Below are positions 17,411 to 27,222 of a stretch of 64,000 bases of DNA, in pieces. The stretch comes from DATBHW01 sp035307385 (GTDB taxonomy: Bacteria; Chloroflexota; Ktedonobacteria; Ktedonobacterales; DATBGS01), in the NCBI GenBank assembly GCA_035307385.1, contig DATGID010000079.1, forward strand, positions 1 through 64,000. Reading direction: 5' to 3'. The notes under the pieces were generated by a model, which saw only the letters and a list, made by a program, of their open reading frames with translations, was not told the DNA's origin and made no database searches. A program made the position numbers and the translations under genes. Within the stretch, counting starts at the first letter, position 1, and the number at the start of each line of letters is the position of its first letter.

Positions 17411-17440
17411 CAGGTGGGCCGCTGTACAGTGGCCCACCTG
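17411..17440. terminator. Intercistronic hairpin between binding protein and permease
   Basis: CAGGTGGGCC (17411-17420) and GGCCCACCTG (17431-17440) form a perfect 10-bp stem around the palindromic CTGTACAG. No T-tract follows. Such hairpins commonly stabilise the binding-protein part of transporter mRNAs; partial termination is the other option. Confidence 0.6.
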
Positions 17441-17573
17441 TCTGCAAGATGCCGCTCCAACAAGTTGTCCTCTCCTTGCCAGACACGATATGATAAGAAG
17501 CACAACAACTGGCGCGTTGCTGGTTTTTCCCTGCTGAACCATGTGCTACCAAATTTTTGAGGAGGATGTCGTC

Positions 17574-19247
17574 ATGGCAACGCCCACCCTTGAGCGGCCA
17601 GCAGACAACCAGGAACTTCCCACCGCCGGATTCGGCGAACGTGCCCGCCAATGGGCGCTGCGCGTCACCCCATCGCTAAGCGCGGTTCTGGTTGGCATTC
17701 TTATGATGACTCTGACAGGCAGTCTCCTCATTATGATTACGGCGCCTGCCGGACTCGGTTTCTCTGACCGCTTTTTTATCACGTCCAGCGCGTATAGTTT
17801 GCTGCTGGGTGGTGCAGTTGGCGGGCCGGTGAACATTGCCGATACGCTGGACAAGATGACGCCGCTGGTGCTGGCGGGATTTTCTGTCGCTGTCGCCTTT
17901 CGCGCTGGCTTATTCAATATCGGCGCGGGGGGGCAAATTGCGATGGGCGCGACGGTGGGTACAATTGTGGGCCTCAAATTTGTTGCGGCCCCTGCCTGGG
18001 TGCTGATTCCGCTTGTCCTGCTGGCCGGGCTGGTCGCCGGGGCCATCTGGGGCGGCATTGTCGGCGTCCTCAAAGCCTGGCGCGGCGCGCACGAAGTCGT
18101 GACCACTATTATGCTGAACTTTGTGGCGTATTACATCAGCGCCTATATCGTCGAATGTACCACCGATTGCCTCCCCGGCGTTGGCCGCATCCGGGTAACC
18201 TTCCAGCCGTCGTCGACTCCGCTGGGGGCAAACGCGAACCTTCCGCTGCTCTCGCAAGTGGTCAATCAAATTTTCCCGGGAGCCATTGCCAATGATGGCG
18301 CGTATCTGGTCAACATTGGGCTGTTTGTCGCCCTGGCCGGAGCCGTCGTCTACTGGTTTCTGATGAGTCGCACGACGCTGGGCTATGAGATTCGCGCCGT
18401 TGGGCAGAGTCCGAAGGCGGCGCGCTACGCGGGCATCAACGTGCGCCGCAATATCACCGTGACGATGTTGATCGCCGGGGCGTTTGCGGGCGTGGCAGGC
18501 GCGCTCATGATGATGGGGCCTGACCTGACGCATACCTTTAACGACCTCACCTGGAAAAATGATTCCACCGGCTTTGATGCCATCTCGGTGGCGCTGCTTG
18601 GATTGAATGGGCCAATTGGCGTGCTGCTGGCCGGAGGGTTGTTTGCGGCGCTCAGCCAGGGCGCGGGCTTGATGCAGGCCGACACCACGCGGCTGGCGAG
18701 CAATGCCGTTCCGTCGTTGCCATCCAGCTATGCCGTGCATGTGGAGTTGATTCAATTCTCGTTCCAGGCGCTGGTGCTCTTTGTCATTGCCGGGCAGATC
18801 ATCCCTCAGTTCCGCACGACGCTGGTGCGCTTGTTCGGCAGCGTGTTGGCGGGCATGCGCTCTTCGCTGGCGCGGTTGCCGTCGCTCATGCTCTGGCTGT
18901 TTGTTCTGGCTGATCTGGTTGCCGCGGGTGCCTTTATCGGCTTTGTCATCACGTCACTGGTCGCCTTGCAGCCGGTGGTGCCGCTGGATGCCAGTGTGAG
19001 CGCCATCAATTACGTTGACCCTACCCCACTCTTTGCCCTCTTGCTGACGTTTTATCTTGCGGGCATTCTTATTCTCCTGCTTACGATTGGTCTGCGGTTG
19101 CTGAAGAACCGCCTGAGACAAGGCAGCAGTCCTCCCCTCTTGATCGAAGCTTTCTCCACCGAAGAGGTGCTTAGCACGGTCGCGGCGGCTGCGCCAGAAA
19201 CGACGCCAGGGCCTGCGAGCAATGATTCAACGGAAGCGACATCGTAA
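17574..19247 (+). CDS. ABC transporter permease (nucleoside-type), extended C-terminus
   Basis: Membrane subunit of the importer, of the branched-chain-type BPD_transp_2 family that includes NupP/YufP. About ten hydrophobic segments span residues 30-420, with the EAA-like loop region GYEIRAVGQSPKAARYAGI, the usual coupling site to the ATPase. After the permease core there are two extra membrane segments (about 445-470 and 490-515) and an Ala/Thr/Glu-rich tail, making it about 200 residues longer than typical. ATG 17574 follows GAGGAGGAT at 8 nt. The next permease starts 12 bp after its stop. Confidence 0.92.
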   Translation: MATPTLERPADNQELPTAGFGERARQWALRVTPSLSAVLVGILMMTLTGSLLIMITAPAGLGFSDRFFITSSAYSLLLGGAVGGPVNIADTLDKMTPLVLAGFSVAVAFRAGLFNIGAGGQIAMGATVGTIVGLKFVAAPAWVLIPLVLLAGLVAGAIWGGIVGVLKAWRGAHEVVTTIMLNFVAYYISAYIVECTTDCLPGVGRIRVTFQPSSTPLGANANLPLLSQVVNQIFPGAIANDGAYLVNIGLFVALAGAVVYWFLMSRTTLGYEIRAVGQSPKAARYAGINVRRNITVTMLIAGAFAGVAGALMMMGPDLTHTFNDLTWKNDSTGFDAISVALLGLNGPIGVLLAGGLFAALSQGAGLMQADTTRLASNAVPSLPSSYAVHVELIQFSFQALVLFVIAGQIIPQFRTTLVRLFGSVLAGMRSSLARLPSLMLWLFVLADLVAAGAFIGFVITSLVALQPVVPLDASVSAINYVDPTPLFALLLTFYLAGILILLLTIGLRLLKNRLRQGSSPPLLIEAFSTEEVLSTVAAAAPETTPGPASNDSTEATS

Positions 19248-19259
19248 AGGAGGGGACAC

Positions 19260-20240
19260 GTGTTTTTATCTCAGCTTTTTCAGCTTTTTATCTCGTCTGA
19301 CCTGTGGCATCCGGCCCTGCAATTTGGTGCCTTGCTCTTGCTGCCTGCGCTGGGCGGCGTCATCTCGGAGCGCAGCGGCGTTGTCAACATTGCCATGGAA
19401 GGCATGATGCTGACCGGCGCGTTCTTCTCCGCCATCCTTGTGCTGAGTACGCAGAATGTGATTGTGGCTGTGCTGGCAGCCATCCTGACTGGTGGGCTGA
19501 TGGCGCTCGTTCACGCCTTCTTCTCCATTCAGTTCAAAGCGAATCAGATTGTCAGCGGCGTCGCTATCAACATTGCCGCGCTCGGCCTGACGGGATTTCT
19601 GCTGCCGCTCTTTACCAATGGCAACGGCGTCTCGACGCTGCCCAGGCCGTTGACCCTTCCCGCGTTGGATATTCCTGGCCTGAGCGACATCCCATTTATC
19701 GGCCCGGTTTTTTTGCAGCAGAACGTGGTCTTTTATATCGCCATCGTCGTGCTGCTGGCGATGCAATATCTGCTCTTCCACACCAACATTGGCTTGCGCA
19801 TTCGTTCGGTGGGTGAGCATCCGCAGGCCGCCGATACGGCAGGCATCAACGTGCGCCTCATTCGCTATTGCTGCGTCGTGACCAGCGGATTGCTTTCGGG
19901 GTTGGCCGGGGCGTTCTTGGCGCTGGGTGTCGACCAAATCTTTAACCCCAACCTGACCAATGGCGCGGGGTTCATTGCCCTGGCCGCCATGATCTTTGGC
20001 AAGTGGCGGCCCTGGGGAACGGCGCTGGCCTGCCTCATCTTTGGGCTGGGCGAAGCGCTCCAGAACCGGCTCAACCTGCTGCCCACGACGGGCATCGGCA
20101 TCATCGATACCCCCTTGCACTCGCCTTCGTTGGTGGCAACGGTCCCGTATATCTTGACCATCGTGGCGCTGGTCGGCCTGGTTGGGCGCGCTACCGCGCC
20201 CGCTGCTGACGGCATTCCTTATGAACCCGGTGGCGAATAG
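19260..20240 (+). CDS. ABC transporter permease (nucleoside-type), second subunit
   Basis: Partner permease of the same BPD_transp_2 family (NupQ/YufQ-like), 326 residues with eight or nine hydrophobic segments. The characteristic SGVVNIAMEGMML segment is near the N-terminus, and GLRIRSVGEHPQAADTAGI is the ATPase-coupling loop, parallel to the one in the first permease. GTG 19260 follows AAAGGAGGGG by 4-5 nt. Immediately upstream of the ATPase gene (17-bp gap), confirming a single operon. Confidence 0.92.
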   Translation: MFLSQLFQLFISSDLWHPALQFGALLLLPALGGVISERSGVVNIAMEGMMLTGAFFSAILVLSTQNVIVAVLAAILTGGLMALVHAFFSIQFKANQIVSGVAINIAALGLTGFLLPLFTNGNGVSTLPRPLTLPALDIPGLSDIPFIGPVFLQQNVVFYIAIVVLLAMQYLLFHTNIGLRIRSVGEHPQAADTAGINVRLIRYCCVVTSGLLSGLAGAFLALGVDQIFNPNLTNGAGFIALAAMIFGKWRPWGTALACLIFGLGEALQNRLNLLPTTGIGIIDTPLHSPSLVATVPYILTIVALVGLVGRATAPAADGIPYEPGGE

Positions 20241-20257
20241 GATAGGAGCAAACTTCT

Positions 20258-21853
20258 ATGCAGGAACTTACTGAGGTTCAGCCATCCGATGTGAGCGCCG
20301 CGCCGCTGGCGGTTGAGATGCGCCACATCCATAAAGCCTGGCCGGGCGTGATTGCCAACGATGATGTCAATCTGAGCGTGCGCCAGGGCGAGATACACGC
20401 GCTGGTGGGGGAAAACGGCGCGGGCAAAACGACGCTGATGAATATCCTCTATGGGCTGATTAAGCCGAGCAGTGGCGAAATCCTGATCGATGGAAAACCG
20501 GCGCATATCAGCGGGCCGCGCGATGCCATTCGCCTGGGCATCGGCATGGTGCATCAGCATTTTATGCTCATCCCGCCGCTGACGGTGGCAGAAAATATTG
20601 TGCTGGGCTATGAACCCGGCGGCGTCTATAGCCCCTATCAGCGGCAGGAGGCGCGCAATCGCATCGCCGAGTTGATCAAACAATATGGCCTGGATGTTCC
20701 GTCCGATGCGATTACGGGGCAGCTTTCGGTTGGGCAGCAGCAGCGCATCGAGATTCTGAAGGTGCTCTATCGCGGCGCGCGTATCCTGATTATGGACGAG
20801 CCAACCGGCGTGCTGACCCCGCAGGAGACGGATGAACTCTTTGGCGTGCTGCGCGGGCTGGTGGCGCAGGGCAAGACGATCATCTTCATTACGCACAAGC
20901 TCCGCGAGGTGCTGGAACTCTCGGACCGTGTGACGGTGCTGCGCCGAGGCAAAGTGGTGGGACACCTCATCACCAAGGAAACCACCCAGGAGGAGATTGC
21001 CCGCCTGATGGTTGGGCGCGAGGTGCTGCTACGCGTCGAAAAGGCGCCCGCCAAACCTGGCGAGGTGCTGCTGCGAGCGGAGGGCATCACCGCCGATTCT
21101 GAGCGCGGGCTGGCGGCGCTGCGTGGCGTCTCCTTCGACGTGCGCGCCGGGGAAATCCTGGGCATTGCGGGCGTCGAAGGCAACGGGCAATCGGAACTGG
21201 TGGAAGTGATTACCGGCCTGCGCCGGGCCACGGGCGGTAAGGTTCATCTGGGAGATCGCGACATCACCAACCTCAGCGCGCGCCAGGTGCGCCTGGCTGG
21301 CATGGCTCATATCCCCGAGGACCGCCGTGGCAGCGGGCTGGTGCTGGGCTACAGCATCGATAATAACGTGATTCTGGGCCGCCAGCGCTGGTCGCTGTTC
21401 TCGATCAGAGGCATTCTGCTGCGCCTCAAGCAGATGGTGAACTGGGCCGTGCGGTTGATTCGCGAATTTGACATTCGTGCCCCTGGCCCTGCGGCGCTGG
21501 CTTCGTCGCTTTCGGGCGGCAATCAACAGAAAATCATCGTCGCGCGCGAACTCTCTTCGGAGCCGAAGGTGCTGGTGGCGTCCCAGCCGACGCGCGGCGT
21601 GGACATTGGCGCGATTGAGTTTATCCATCGGCGGCTGGTGGCGCAGCGCGATGCTGGCGTGGCAATCCTGCTAGTCTCGGCGGAACTCGACGAAATCCGC
21701 TCCCTCTCTGATCGCATTGCCGTCATGTATGAGGGGCGCATCGTCGGCATCGAGGGGCCAGATGTCTCGACCGAGCGTCTTGGTCTGCTGATGGCTGGCG
21801 CGGTGCCGCAAGAGGCGGGCGTCGAATCTCAGCCGAAGCCATCCGAAAGCTAA
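20258..21853 (+). CDS. ABC transporter ATP-binding protein with two nucleotide-binding domains
   Basis: Energising subunit of the nucleoside-type importer. The first NBD (about 15-240) has Walker A GENGAGKTTL, signature LSVGQQQRIEI and Walker B ILIMDEPT. The second NBD (about 265-510) has a non-canonical P-loop GVEGNGQSEL lacking the GKT lysine, but keeps LSGGNQQKIIVAREL. Such asymmetry is typical of sugar and nucleoside importers of the RbsA/NupO type. ATG 20258 with GGAG about 10 nt upstream. Last gene of the importer operon; a NUDIX gene follows after 47 bp and could be read from the same transcript. Confidence 0.94.
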   Translation: MQELTEVQPSDVSAAPLAVEMRHIHKAWPGVIANDDVNLSVRQGEIHALVGENGAGKTTLMNILYGLIKPSSGEILIDGKPAHISGPRDAIRLGIGMVHQHFMLIPPLTVAENIVLGYEPGGVYSPYQRQEARNRIAELIKQYGLDVPSDAITGQLSVGQQQRIEILKVLYRGARILIMDEPTGVLTPQETDELFGVLRGLVAQGKTIIFITHKLREVLELSDRVTVLRRGKVVGHLITKETTQEEIARLMVGREVLLRVEKAPAKPGEVLLRAEGITADSERGLAALRGVSFDVRAGEILGIAGVEGNGQSELVEVITGLRRATGGKVHLGDRDITNLSARQVRLAGMAHIPEDRRGSGLVLGYSIDNNVILGRQRWSLFSIRGILLRLKQMVNWAVRLIREFDIRAPGPAALASSLSGGNQQKIIVARELSSEPKVLVASQPTRGVDIGAIEFIHRRLVAQRDAGVAILLVSAELDEIRSLSDRIAVMYEGRIVGIEGPDVSTERLGLLMAGAVPQEAGVESQPKPSES

Positions 21854-21900
21854 CCGGCGCTGGTTGCGAAGCATCAGCATCTTATCTGCAAGGAGCATAC

Positions 21901-22683
21901 ATGGCGGTTGAACCACGGCCAGCGGCGGCGATTGTCTTATTGCGAGAACGTCCGCAGGGTGGCATCGAAACGTTCATGGTGCGGCGGCACGTGCGCAGCG
22001 AGTTTGTGCCCGATGTCTATGTCTTTCCGGGCGGTTCCGTCAAACTGGGGGACCGCGAGGCCGAGACAACACCCGGCCTGTGCATCCCTCCAACTGGCGA
22101 TCACCTGGGCGAAACAGCGCTTGGCCCTGGCCTGCGCGCGGCGGCCATTCGGGAACTGTTCGAGGAAGCAGGCGTCTTGCTGGCCGAGCAGGATGGGCGC
22201 GTGCTGGCCGTTGCCAGCGGGGACACTGCGCGCTTTGCCGAACACCGCCGCCAGTTGCAGCAAAACGAGACGACGCTGGCCGCCGTTGCCCAGGCGGAGG
22301 GGCTGACGCTGGCGACTGACCGCCTGACCTATTTCGCCCATTGGATTACCCCCAGCGCGTTGCCGAAACGCTTCGACACATTTTTCTTTATTGCTGCTGC
22401 CCCTGAGGAGCAGCAGGCCGCGCACGACCAGTTGGAAACGACGGCAGGCGCCTGGATTGCCCCCACCGACGCGCTGGCGCAGTCCGAACAGGGCAGCTTT
22501 CCGCTGGTCTTTGCCACCATCCACCAGCTTCAGGCGCTCGATGTCTATTCCAGCATTGCCGATGCGGAAACGCGGCTGCGCAGTCAGCCCATCCCGGTGA
22601 TTCAGCCACGTGCTACTCTGACCGATGGGAATGTCGTTATCCGCTTGCCCGGTGAGCCGGGCTACGACGAGATGGAGCCATAA
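21901..22683 (+). CDS. NUDIX hydrolase
   Basis: Probable hydrolase of a nucleoside-diphosphate-linked compound or CoA derivative. The NUDIX box is seen as GPGLRAAAIRELFEEAGVLL, with the REL-FEEAGV core that binds the catalytic metal. The N-terminus PAAAIVLLRE and VFPGGSV are typical for the larger NUDT19/RppH-unlike group of about 260 residues. ATG 21901 follows AAGGAG. Twelve bp separate it from the MBL hydrolase, so the two are co-expressed; together they recall detoxification or repair pairs, but no substrate can be named. Confidence 0.88.
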   Translation: MAVEPRPAAAIVLLRERPQGGIETFMVRRHVRSEFVPDVYVFPGGSVKLGDREAETTPGLCIPPTGDHLGETALGPGLRAAAIRELFEEAGVLLAEQDGRVLAVASGDTARFAEHRRQLQQNETTLAAVAQAEGLTLATDRLTYFAHWITPSALPKRFDTFFFIAAAPEEQQAAHDQLETTAGAWIAPTDALAQSEQGSFPLVFATIHQLQALDVYSSIADAETRLRSQPIPVIQPRATLTDGNVVIRLPGEPGYDEMEP

Positions 22684-22695
22684 GGACAGCAAGCT

Positions 22696-23529
22696 ATGAC
22701 GGCAGAACCTATCAATTCAACGCCTGCATTGCCTGAGTATGTCAAGCTGGTGCTTGCGCCCAATCCCGGGCCAATGACCGGCCCCGGCACCAACTCGTTT
22801 CTGGTCGGTGAAGGCGCGGCGGGCTGCTATATCATCGACCCCGGCCCGGAAGATCAAGGCCATCTGGAGACGCTAGCGCGCGAAGGCCAGGCCAGGGGCG
22901 GCGTGCGCGGCATTCTCATTACGCATGGGCACCTGGACCATTATGAGGGCGCACGCACGCTGGCGCAGCTTGTCTCAGCGCCGATTCTGGCCTGGAGCCG
23001 CGAGGGCGTCTCGGTGGCCGATGAGGAACTGGCCGACCAGCAGGTCATCGACTGCGGCCCTGACCGATTGCGGGTCATTCACACGCCTGGGCATCGCTTC
23101 GATCACGTCTGTTTTTTGCTGGAGCAGGCGCGGGTGCTGTTTGCGGGCGATCTGGTGGCTGGCGTGGGCACGGTGGTGATTGTCCCGCCTGAAGGCAGCA
23201 TCAACGCCTATCTGCGTTCGCTGCGCAGCCTGCTTGAGCTTGATCTTGCCCTGATGGTGCCCGCGCACGGGCCGTTTATTACCGATCCACGCGCGAAGCT
23301 TCAGGAATATATCGACCACCGTTTGCTGCGCGAACAGCAGATTCTTGAGGCGCTGCGCGCGGGGCTGGACCGCATCCCGGCGATGGTCCAGCGCATCTAT
23401 GTTGGCGTGGACCCGCAGTTGTATGGCTTTGCCGGGGAATCGGTGCGCGCGCATTTGCTCAAATTAGAAGAGGAGGGCCGCGTAACTCAGCGCGAGGAAA
23501 ACGGCGAAACCATCTGGAGCCTGGTGTAA
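22696..23529 (+). CDS. MBL-fold metallo-hydrolase (LACTB2-like)
   Basis: Metallo-beta-lactamase-fold hydrolase. The main metal motif is THGHLDHYEG (HxHxDH), with further ligands in HTPGHRFDH and the later PAHGPFI. A short winged-helix-like C-terminus (about 225-277) ends the protein, as in the LACTB2 group, some of which are nucleases. ATG 22696 lies 12 bp after the NUDIX stop. Likely cytoplasmic: no signal peptide. Substrate unknown. Confidence 0.88.
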   Translation: MTAEPINSTPALPEYVKLVLAPNPGPMTGPGTNSFLVGEGAAGCYIIDPGPEDQGHLETLAREGQARGGVRGILITHGHLDHYEGARTLAQLVSAPILAWSREGVSVADEELADQQVIDCGPDRLRVIHTPGHRFDHVCFLLEQARVLFAGDLVAGVGTVVIVPPEGSINAYLRSLRSLLELDLALMVPAHGPFITDPRAKLQEYIDHRLLREQQILEALRAGLDRIPAMVQRIYVGVDPQLYGFAGESVRAHLLKLEEEGRVTQREENGETIWSLV

Positions 23530-23634
23530 CAGAACGCCTTTCTGGCATCCTTTATGCAGGATACCTCTGAAGGTATGCCTGGCCGCCAGCACACCGCACA
23601 AAGAGCAAGGCTGGCACAAGAGGAGTTGCCCCAG

Positions 23635-24165
23635 ATGGATGTCTATGATACCCTCGACGCGCTGGAGGACCATGTGCGCGAGAGTCCCTGGATACCGTTT
23701 ACGCGCCTGCGGGCGGTCGATCTTGATATACTTGAACAGTTGCTGCGCCTGGCCCGCGAACAGCTTGAGCACGCACAGCAGCCGTCGCCCGCAGCGCAGG
23801 CGGAACTGCTGAACCAGGCCGAAAACGAAGGCCGATTGATCGTTGAGGCTGCCCGACAACAGGCGCGCGAGATTCTGGGCGATGATCGCGTGAGCGCGCA
23901 GCGCCAGCGCTATTATGATGAGATTGTGGGAGAAGGCCGAAAGCTGGGCAATGAACATATGCGCTCCGCCTATGCCTATACCGCCGAGCGCATGACGACC
24001 ATCGAGCGCCGCCTGAGCGCGCTGCGTGCTCAGGTGAGCGGAGGGGTGGAAATGGCGCAGAAGACGACCAGCGAGGCTGAACAGAATCTGCGCCAGCGCA
24101 AGAAAGAGGTCGCGCGCGAAAAAGCGAAGGCGCGTCGCCAGAAGATCAAAGAGGCGTTGTTCTGA
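23635..24165 (+). CDS. Coiled-coil protein, DivIVA/V-ATPase-subunit-like
   Basis: 176 residues, almost entirely helical. An N-terminal part (MDVYDTLDALEDHV) precedes long charged helices with many Ala, Glu, Gln and Arg, ending in a Lys/Arg-rich tail (KEVAREKAKARRQKIKEALF). No enzyme motif. ATG 23635 was chosen because GAGGAG lies 9 nt upstream; an in-frame ATG at 23554 has no such site. It is followed 40 bp later by a one-pass membrane peptide. A structural role at the membrane or division site is possible but not demonstrated. Confidence 0.7.
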   Translation: MDVYDTLDALEDHVRESPWIPFTRLRAVDLDILEQLLRLAREQLEHAQQPSPAAQAELLNQAENEGRLIVEAARQQAREILGDDRVSAQRQRYYDEIVGEGRKLGNEHMRSAYAYTAERMTTIERRLSALRAQVSGGVEMAQKTTSEAEQNLRQRKKEVAREKAKARRQKIKEALF

Positions 24166-24205
24166 CGGGCCTCTGAGCAGCCATCATAGGGGAGCATAAA
24201 CAGCG

Positions 24206-24322
24206 ATGAATAAGGGGCGTATTCAATTGAGTCCGGTGGAATTAATGCTGATCGTGGTGCTGGTTGGTTCGCTGCTGCTGGCCTTTCTGCAAGCGCGCCG
24301 CGATGAGATGCGCCAGCAGTAA
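24206..24322 (+). CDS. Small single-pass membrane protein (38 aa)
   Basis: Short frame too small for most gene finders. Product begins MNKGRIQLSPVEL, has one hydrophobic segment (LMLIVVLVGSLLLAFL) and ends QARRDEMRQQ. GGGGAG lies about 12 nt upstream, and a strong hairpin terminator (24347) follows 24 bp after the stop, marking it as the last gene of this strand's transcript. Positive residues after the segment suggest N-out, C-in. Partner unknown; the coiled-coil protein upstream is the natural candidate. Confidence 0.6.
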   Translation: MNKGRIQLSPVELMLIVVLVGSLLLAFLQARRDEMRQQ

Positions 24323-24346
24323 AGCTATCAGCGATAACCATAGAAG

Positions 24347-24383
24347 AGCGCCGCAGATGCGGGCTGCCCGCATCTGCGGCGCT
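24347..24383. terminator. Bidirectional hairpin between convergent genes
   Basis: Perfect 17-bp stem (24347-24363 with 24367-24383), CTG loop. Sits between the small membrane protein gene and the 3' end of the glycogen phosphorylase gene. Confidence 0.75.
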
Positions 24384-24408
24384 GATTGCTACCAGGCTCA
24401 CTTGTCGC

Positions 24409-26958
24409 TCAGGCCCACTTCACCAGGCCCATCTCGTAGCGATCCAGCAGGGCAGGATGGGTCGGCAGGATGCGCACGCCATACACAAAACTGCCCCCGC
24501 TTTGCAGCGTGATATGCGCGCGATAGCGATAGCTGCCGTCGTTCTCCTGCCCATCCTGTTCCATGCGTTGATAGGTGGAACTGCTGAGATGTCCATCTTC
24601 ATCTTCGCCATAGACCACCTCAACCGACACGTCTTCTGGCCGCAGGTTTGCCAGGCGGGCGTAGCCCGTGATGTCAATCGATTGGCCGATGGCAAGTTGC
24701 CCTTCGGTGGGGCCGTTGGCCCAGATGCCCACCTCCGACCAGCCCTGCATAACCAGGCGTTTCCAGTCTGCCAATGAGCGCGCCAGCGCGTAATGGTCCT
24801 GGGCGATGCGCTGCCCTTGCTGCTCGCCAGGGATGTAGAAGCGCTCGGTATATTCCTTGACCATGCGAGCCATACTGAAGGCTGGCGCGAGGGTGCGGAT
24901 GGCCTCTTTCATCACGCGCAGCCAGCGGATGGGCAGGCCCTGCCCGTCGCGTTCGAAGAACAGGGGAATGATGTCCTGCTCCAGTACCGCGTAGAGTGCC
25001 AGCGCGTCGGCCTCCGCTTGCAGTTCGGCGTTTTGATATTCTCGCTGCTCGCCAAAAGCCCAGCCGTTCTTGCCGTTGTAGCCCTCCACCCACCAGCCAT
25101 CGAGAATGCTGCAATTAGGCACGCCATTCAACGAGGCTTTTTCGCCGCTAGTGCCGCTGGCCTCGTAGGGGCGAATCGGATTGTTGAGCCACAAATCGAC
25201 GCCGCTGACCAACTTGCGCGCCATATCCATGTCGTAATCTTCCAGGAAGATGACGCGGCCTGAAAACCCTGGCTGACGCGACAGGCGATAGACCTGCTGA
25301 ATCAGCGCCTTGCCCGGCTCGTCTGCCGGGTGCGCTTTTCCGGCGAAGATAATCTGCACGGGACGCTCAGTCGATTGCAGCAAGCGCCGGATACGTTCCA
25401 GGTCGCGGAAGATGAGTGTGGCGCGTTTGTAGGTGGCGAAACGGCGCGCAAAGCCGATGGTGAACGCCTGCGGGTCGAGCAGATTTGCCGCTTCCTCGAT
25501 CTGGAACGCGCCTTCACCCAGCCGCAGGCGATGCTGTTTGACGCGCTCGCGCACATAGGCGATGAGTTCGGCTTTCAGTTGAGTATGGATGTCCCATAGC
25601 TCTTTGTCGGAGGCATGGGCGATGGGTTCCCAGACCTGCGGCTGATCGACATGCTGACGCCAGGCCTGGCCCAGCGCGCGATCATAAAACTGCCCCAGCG
25701 CCGGGGCCAGCCAGGTGGTCGTATGTACGCCATTGGTGATGGAGGTAATCGGCGTTTCGTCCACGTCAACGCCCGGCCACAGGAACTGCCACATGCGCCG
25801 CGACACGTCGCCGTGCAGCTTGCTGACGCCGTTGTGCTGGTCGGAAAGCCGCAGCGCCAGCACGGTCATGCTGAAGCTTGGCCCCCAGTTCTGGTCCTGC
25901 CGGGCCAGGTCGATAAATTGGTCGCGGTTGAGGCCCAATTGCCCCCAGAAGTTGTTGAAGAACCGATCAATCAGGTCAAGCCCAAAGGCGTCGTTGCCCG
26001 CCGGAACGGGCGTATGCGTGGTGAAGACGGCGTTGGCCGCTACGGCTTCGCGGGCTTCGGCAAAGGTCAGGCTCGCTTCGGCCATCAGTTCGCGGATACG
26101 TTCCAGCCCCAGGAAAGCGGCGTGTCCCTCGTTCATGTGCCAGAGCGCGGGCTTCAGCCCCAGCGCTCGCAGCGCGCGCACGCCGCCGATGCCCAGCACA
26201 ATCTCTTGCGAGATGCGCATCTCGTGGTCACCGCCGTAGAGGTGCGCCGCCAGCACGCGATCATTGGGCGCGTTGGGCGCAACGTCGGTATCTAGCAGCA
26301 GCAGCGTGATGCGCCCCACCGCAACCTTCCAGACTTTGGCGTAGACTTTGCGCCCGGGCAGATCGACGTTGATGCTGATCTCTTCGCCATCCGGCGTGAC
26401 TGCTGGCGTGGCCGAAACCTCTGAAAAGCGCAGCTTATTATAGGTCGCTTCTTGCATGCCATCGGCGTTGATGCGCTGGCTGAAATAGCCCTGCGGATAG
26501 AGGAAGCCAACGGCGACCAGCGGCAGCCCCAGATCGCTGGCCTCTTTGCAGTGATCGCCCGAGAGGATGCCCAGGCCGCCCGAATAGATGGGCAGCGATT
26601 CATGCAGGCCGAACTCCATCGAGAAATAGGCGATGGTTTGCTCGCGCTGTTCCGGGTGGGTTTGGGCAAACCAGGTCTGCCCGTCGTTCATATAGGCATC
26701 AAAGGTCTGCATGACCTGATCGTACTGCGCCAGAAATGCCTGGTCTTCCGCCAGCGCCTGCAAGCGTTCTGGCGATACCTCGCGCAAGTGACGCACCGGA
26801 TTATGCAGGCTGCGCTGCCAGAGTTCTGCGTCAATTGCCTGGTAAAGCTGCTGCGCATCCGCGTTCCAACTCCACCAGAGGTTATAGGCCAGTTCGTGCA
26901 ACCGGCTGATACGCGCGGGAATTACCGGGAAAACGGCCATCCGCCCCAAGATTTTCAC
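24409..26958 (-). CDS. glgP: Alpha-glucan phosphorylase (GlgP, DUF3417-type)
   Basis: PLP-dependent phosphorolysis of alpha-1,4-glucans to glucose-1-phosphate. The N-terminus has the DUF3417 region (LHELAYNLWWSWN) found in the non-animal alpha-glucan phosphorylase branch. The PLP-binding segment is EASGTSGEKASLNG (Lys near residue 611 of the longer frame), followed by LDGWWVEG and NGWAFG. About 850 residues, the normal length. An ATG at 26976 opens the frame, but AAGGAG lies inside it, 6 nt before a GTG at 26958, so I prefer GTG 26958. No other glycogen genes are adjacent; regulation is not visible. Confidence 0.93.
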   Translation of the reverse strand: MKILGRMAVFPVIPARISRLHELAYNLWWSWNADAQQLYQAIDAELWQRSLHNPVRHLREVSPERLQALAEDQAFLAQYDQVMQTFDAYMNDGQTWFAQTHPEQREQTIAYFSMEFGLHESLPIYSGGLGILSGDHCKEASDLGLPLVAVGFLYPQGYFSQRINADGMQEATYNKLRFSEVSATPAVTPDGEEISINVDLPGRKVYAKVWKVAVGRITLLLLDTDVAPNAPNDRVLAAHLYGGDHEMRISQEIVLGIGGVRALRALGLKPALWHMNEGHAAFLGLERIRELMAEASLTFAEAREAVAANAVFTTHTPVPAGNDAFGLDLIDRFFNNFWGQLGLNRDQFIDLARQDQNWGPSFSMTVLALRLSDQHNGVSKLHGDVSRRMWQFLWPGVDVDETPITSITNGVHTTTWLAPALGQFYDRALGQAWRQHVDQPQVWEPIAHASDKELWDIHTQLKAELIAYVRERVKQHRLRLGEGAFQIEEAANLLDPQAFTIGFARRFATYKRATLIFRDLERIRRLLQSTERPVQIIFAGKAHPADEPGKALIQQVYRLSRQPGFSGRVIFLEDYDMDMARKLVSGVDLWLNNPIRPYEASGTSGEKASLNGVPNCSILDGWWVEGYNGKNGWAFGEQREYQNAELQAEADALALYAVLEQDIIPLFFERDGQGLPIRWLRVMKEAIRTLAPAFSMARMVKEYTERFYIPGEQQGQRIAQDHYALARSLADWKRLVMQGWSEVGIWANGPTEGQLAIGQSIDITGYARLANLRPEDVSVEVVYGEDEDGHLSSSTYQRMEQDGQENDGSYRYRAHITLQSGGSFVYGVRILPTHPALLDRYEMGLVKWA

Positions 26959-27222
26959 CCAATGCTCCTTCATCATTCGCCAGGATGTGGCGCTTATGTT
27001 TGCTTGCTCACGAATATCTCTGTTATGTGTTTGCCATCGAGTCTGCCACTCATTAGACTGTGCCAGCGCGTGTTATCAGACAACGCGCGCTGATGGCGTC
27101 CTTATTGTACCCGATGGAATCGGCTTGGGACAGGGGGGAGCCTCAGGCTCTTGGCAATTTCTGGGTTATAAGCAGCCGTGAAGAGAGCGTGAGGATGCGC
27201 CAGCATAGCGTCTGGCGCGGGC

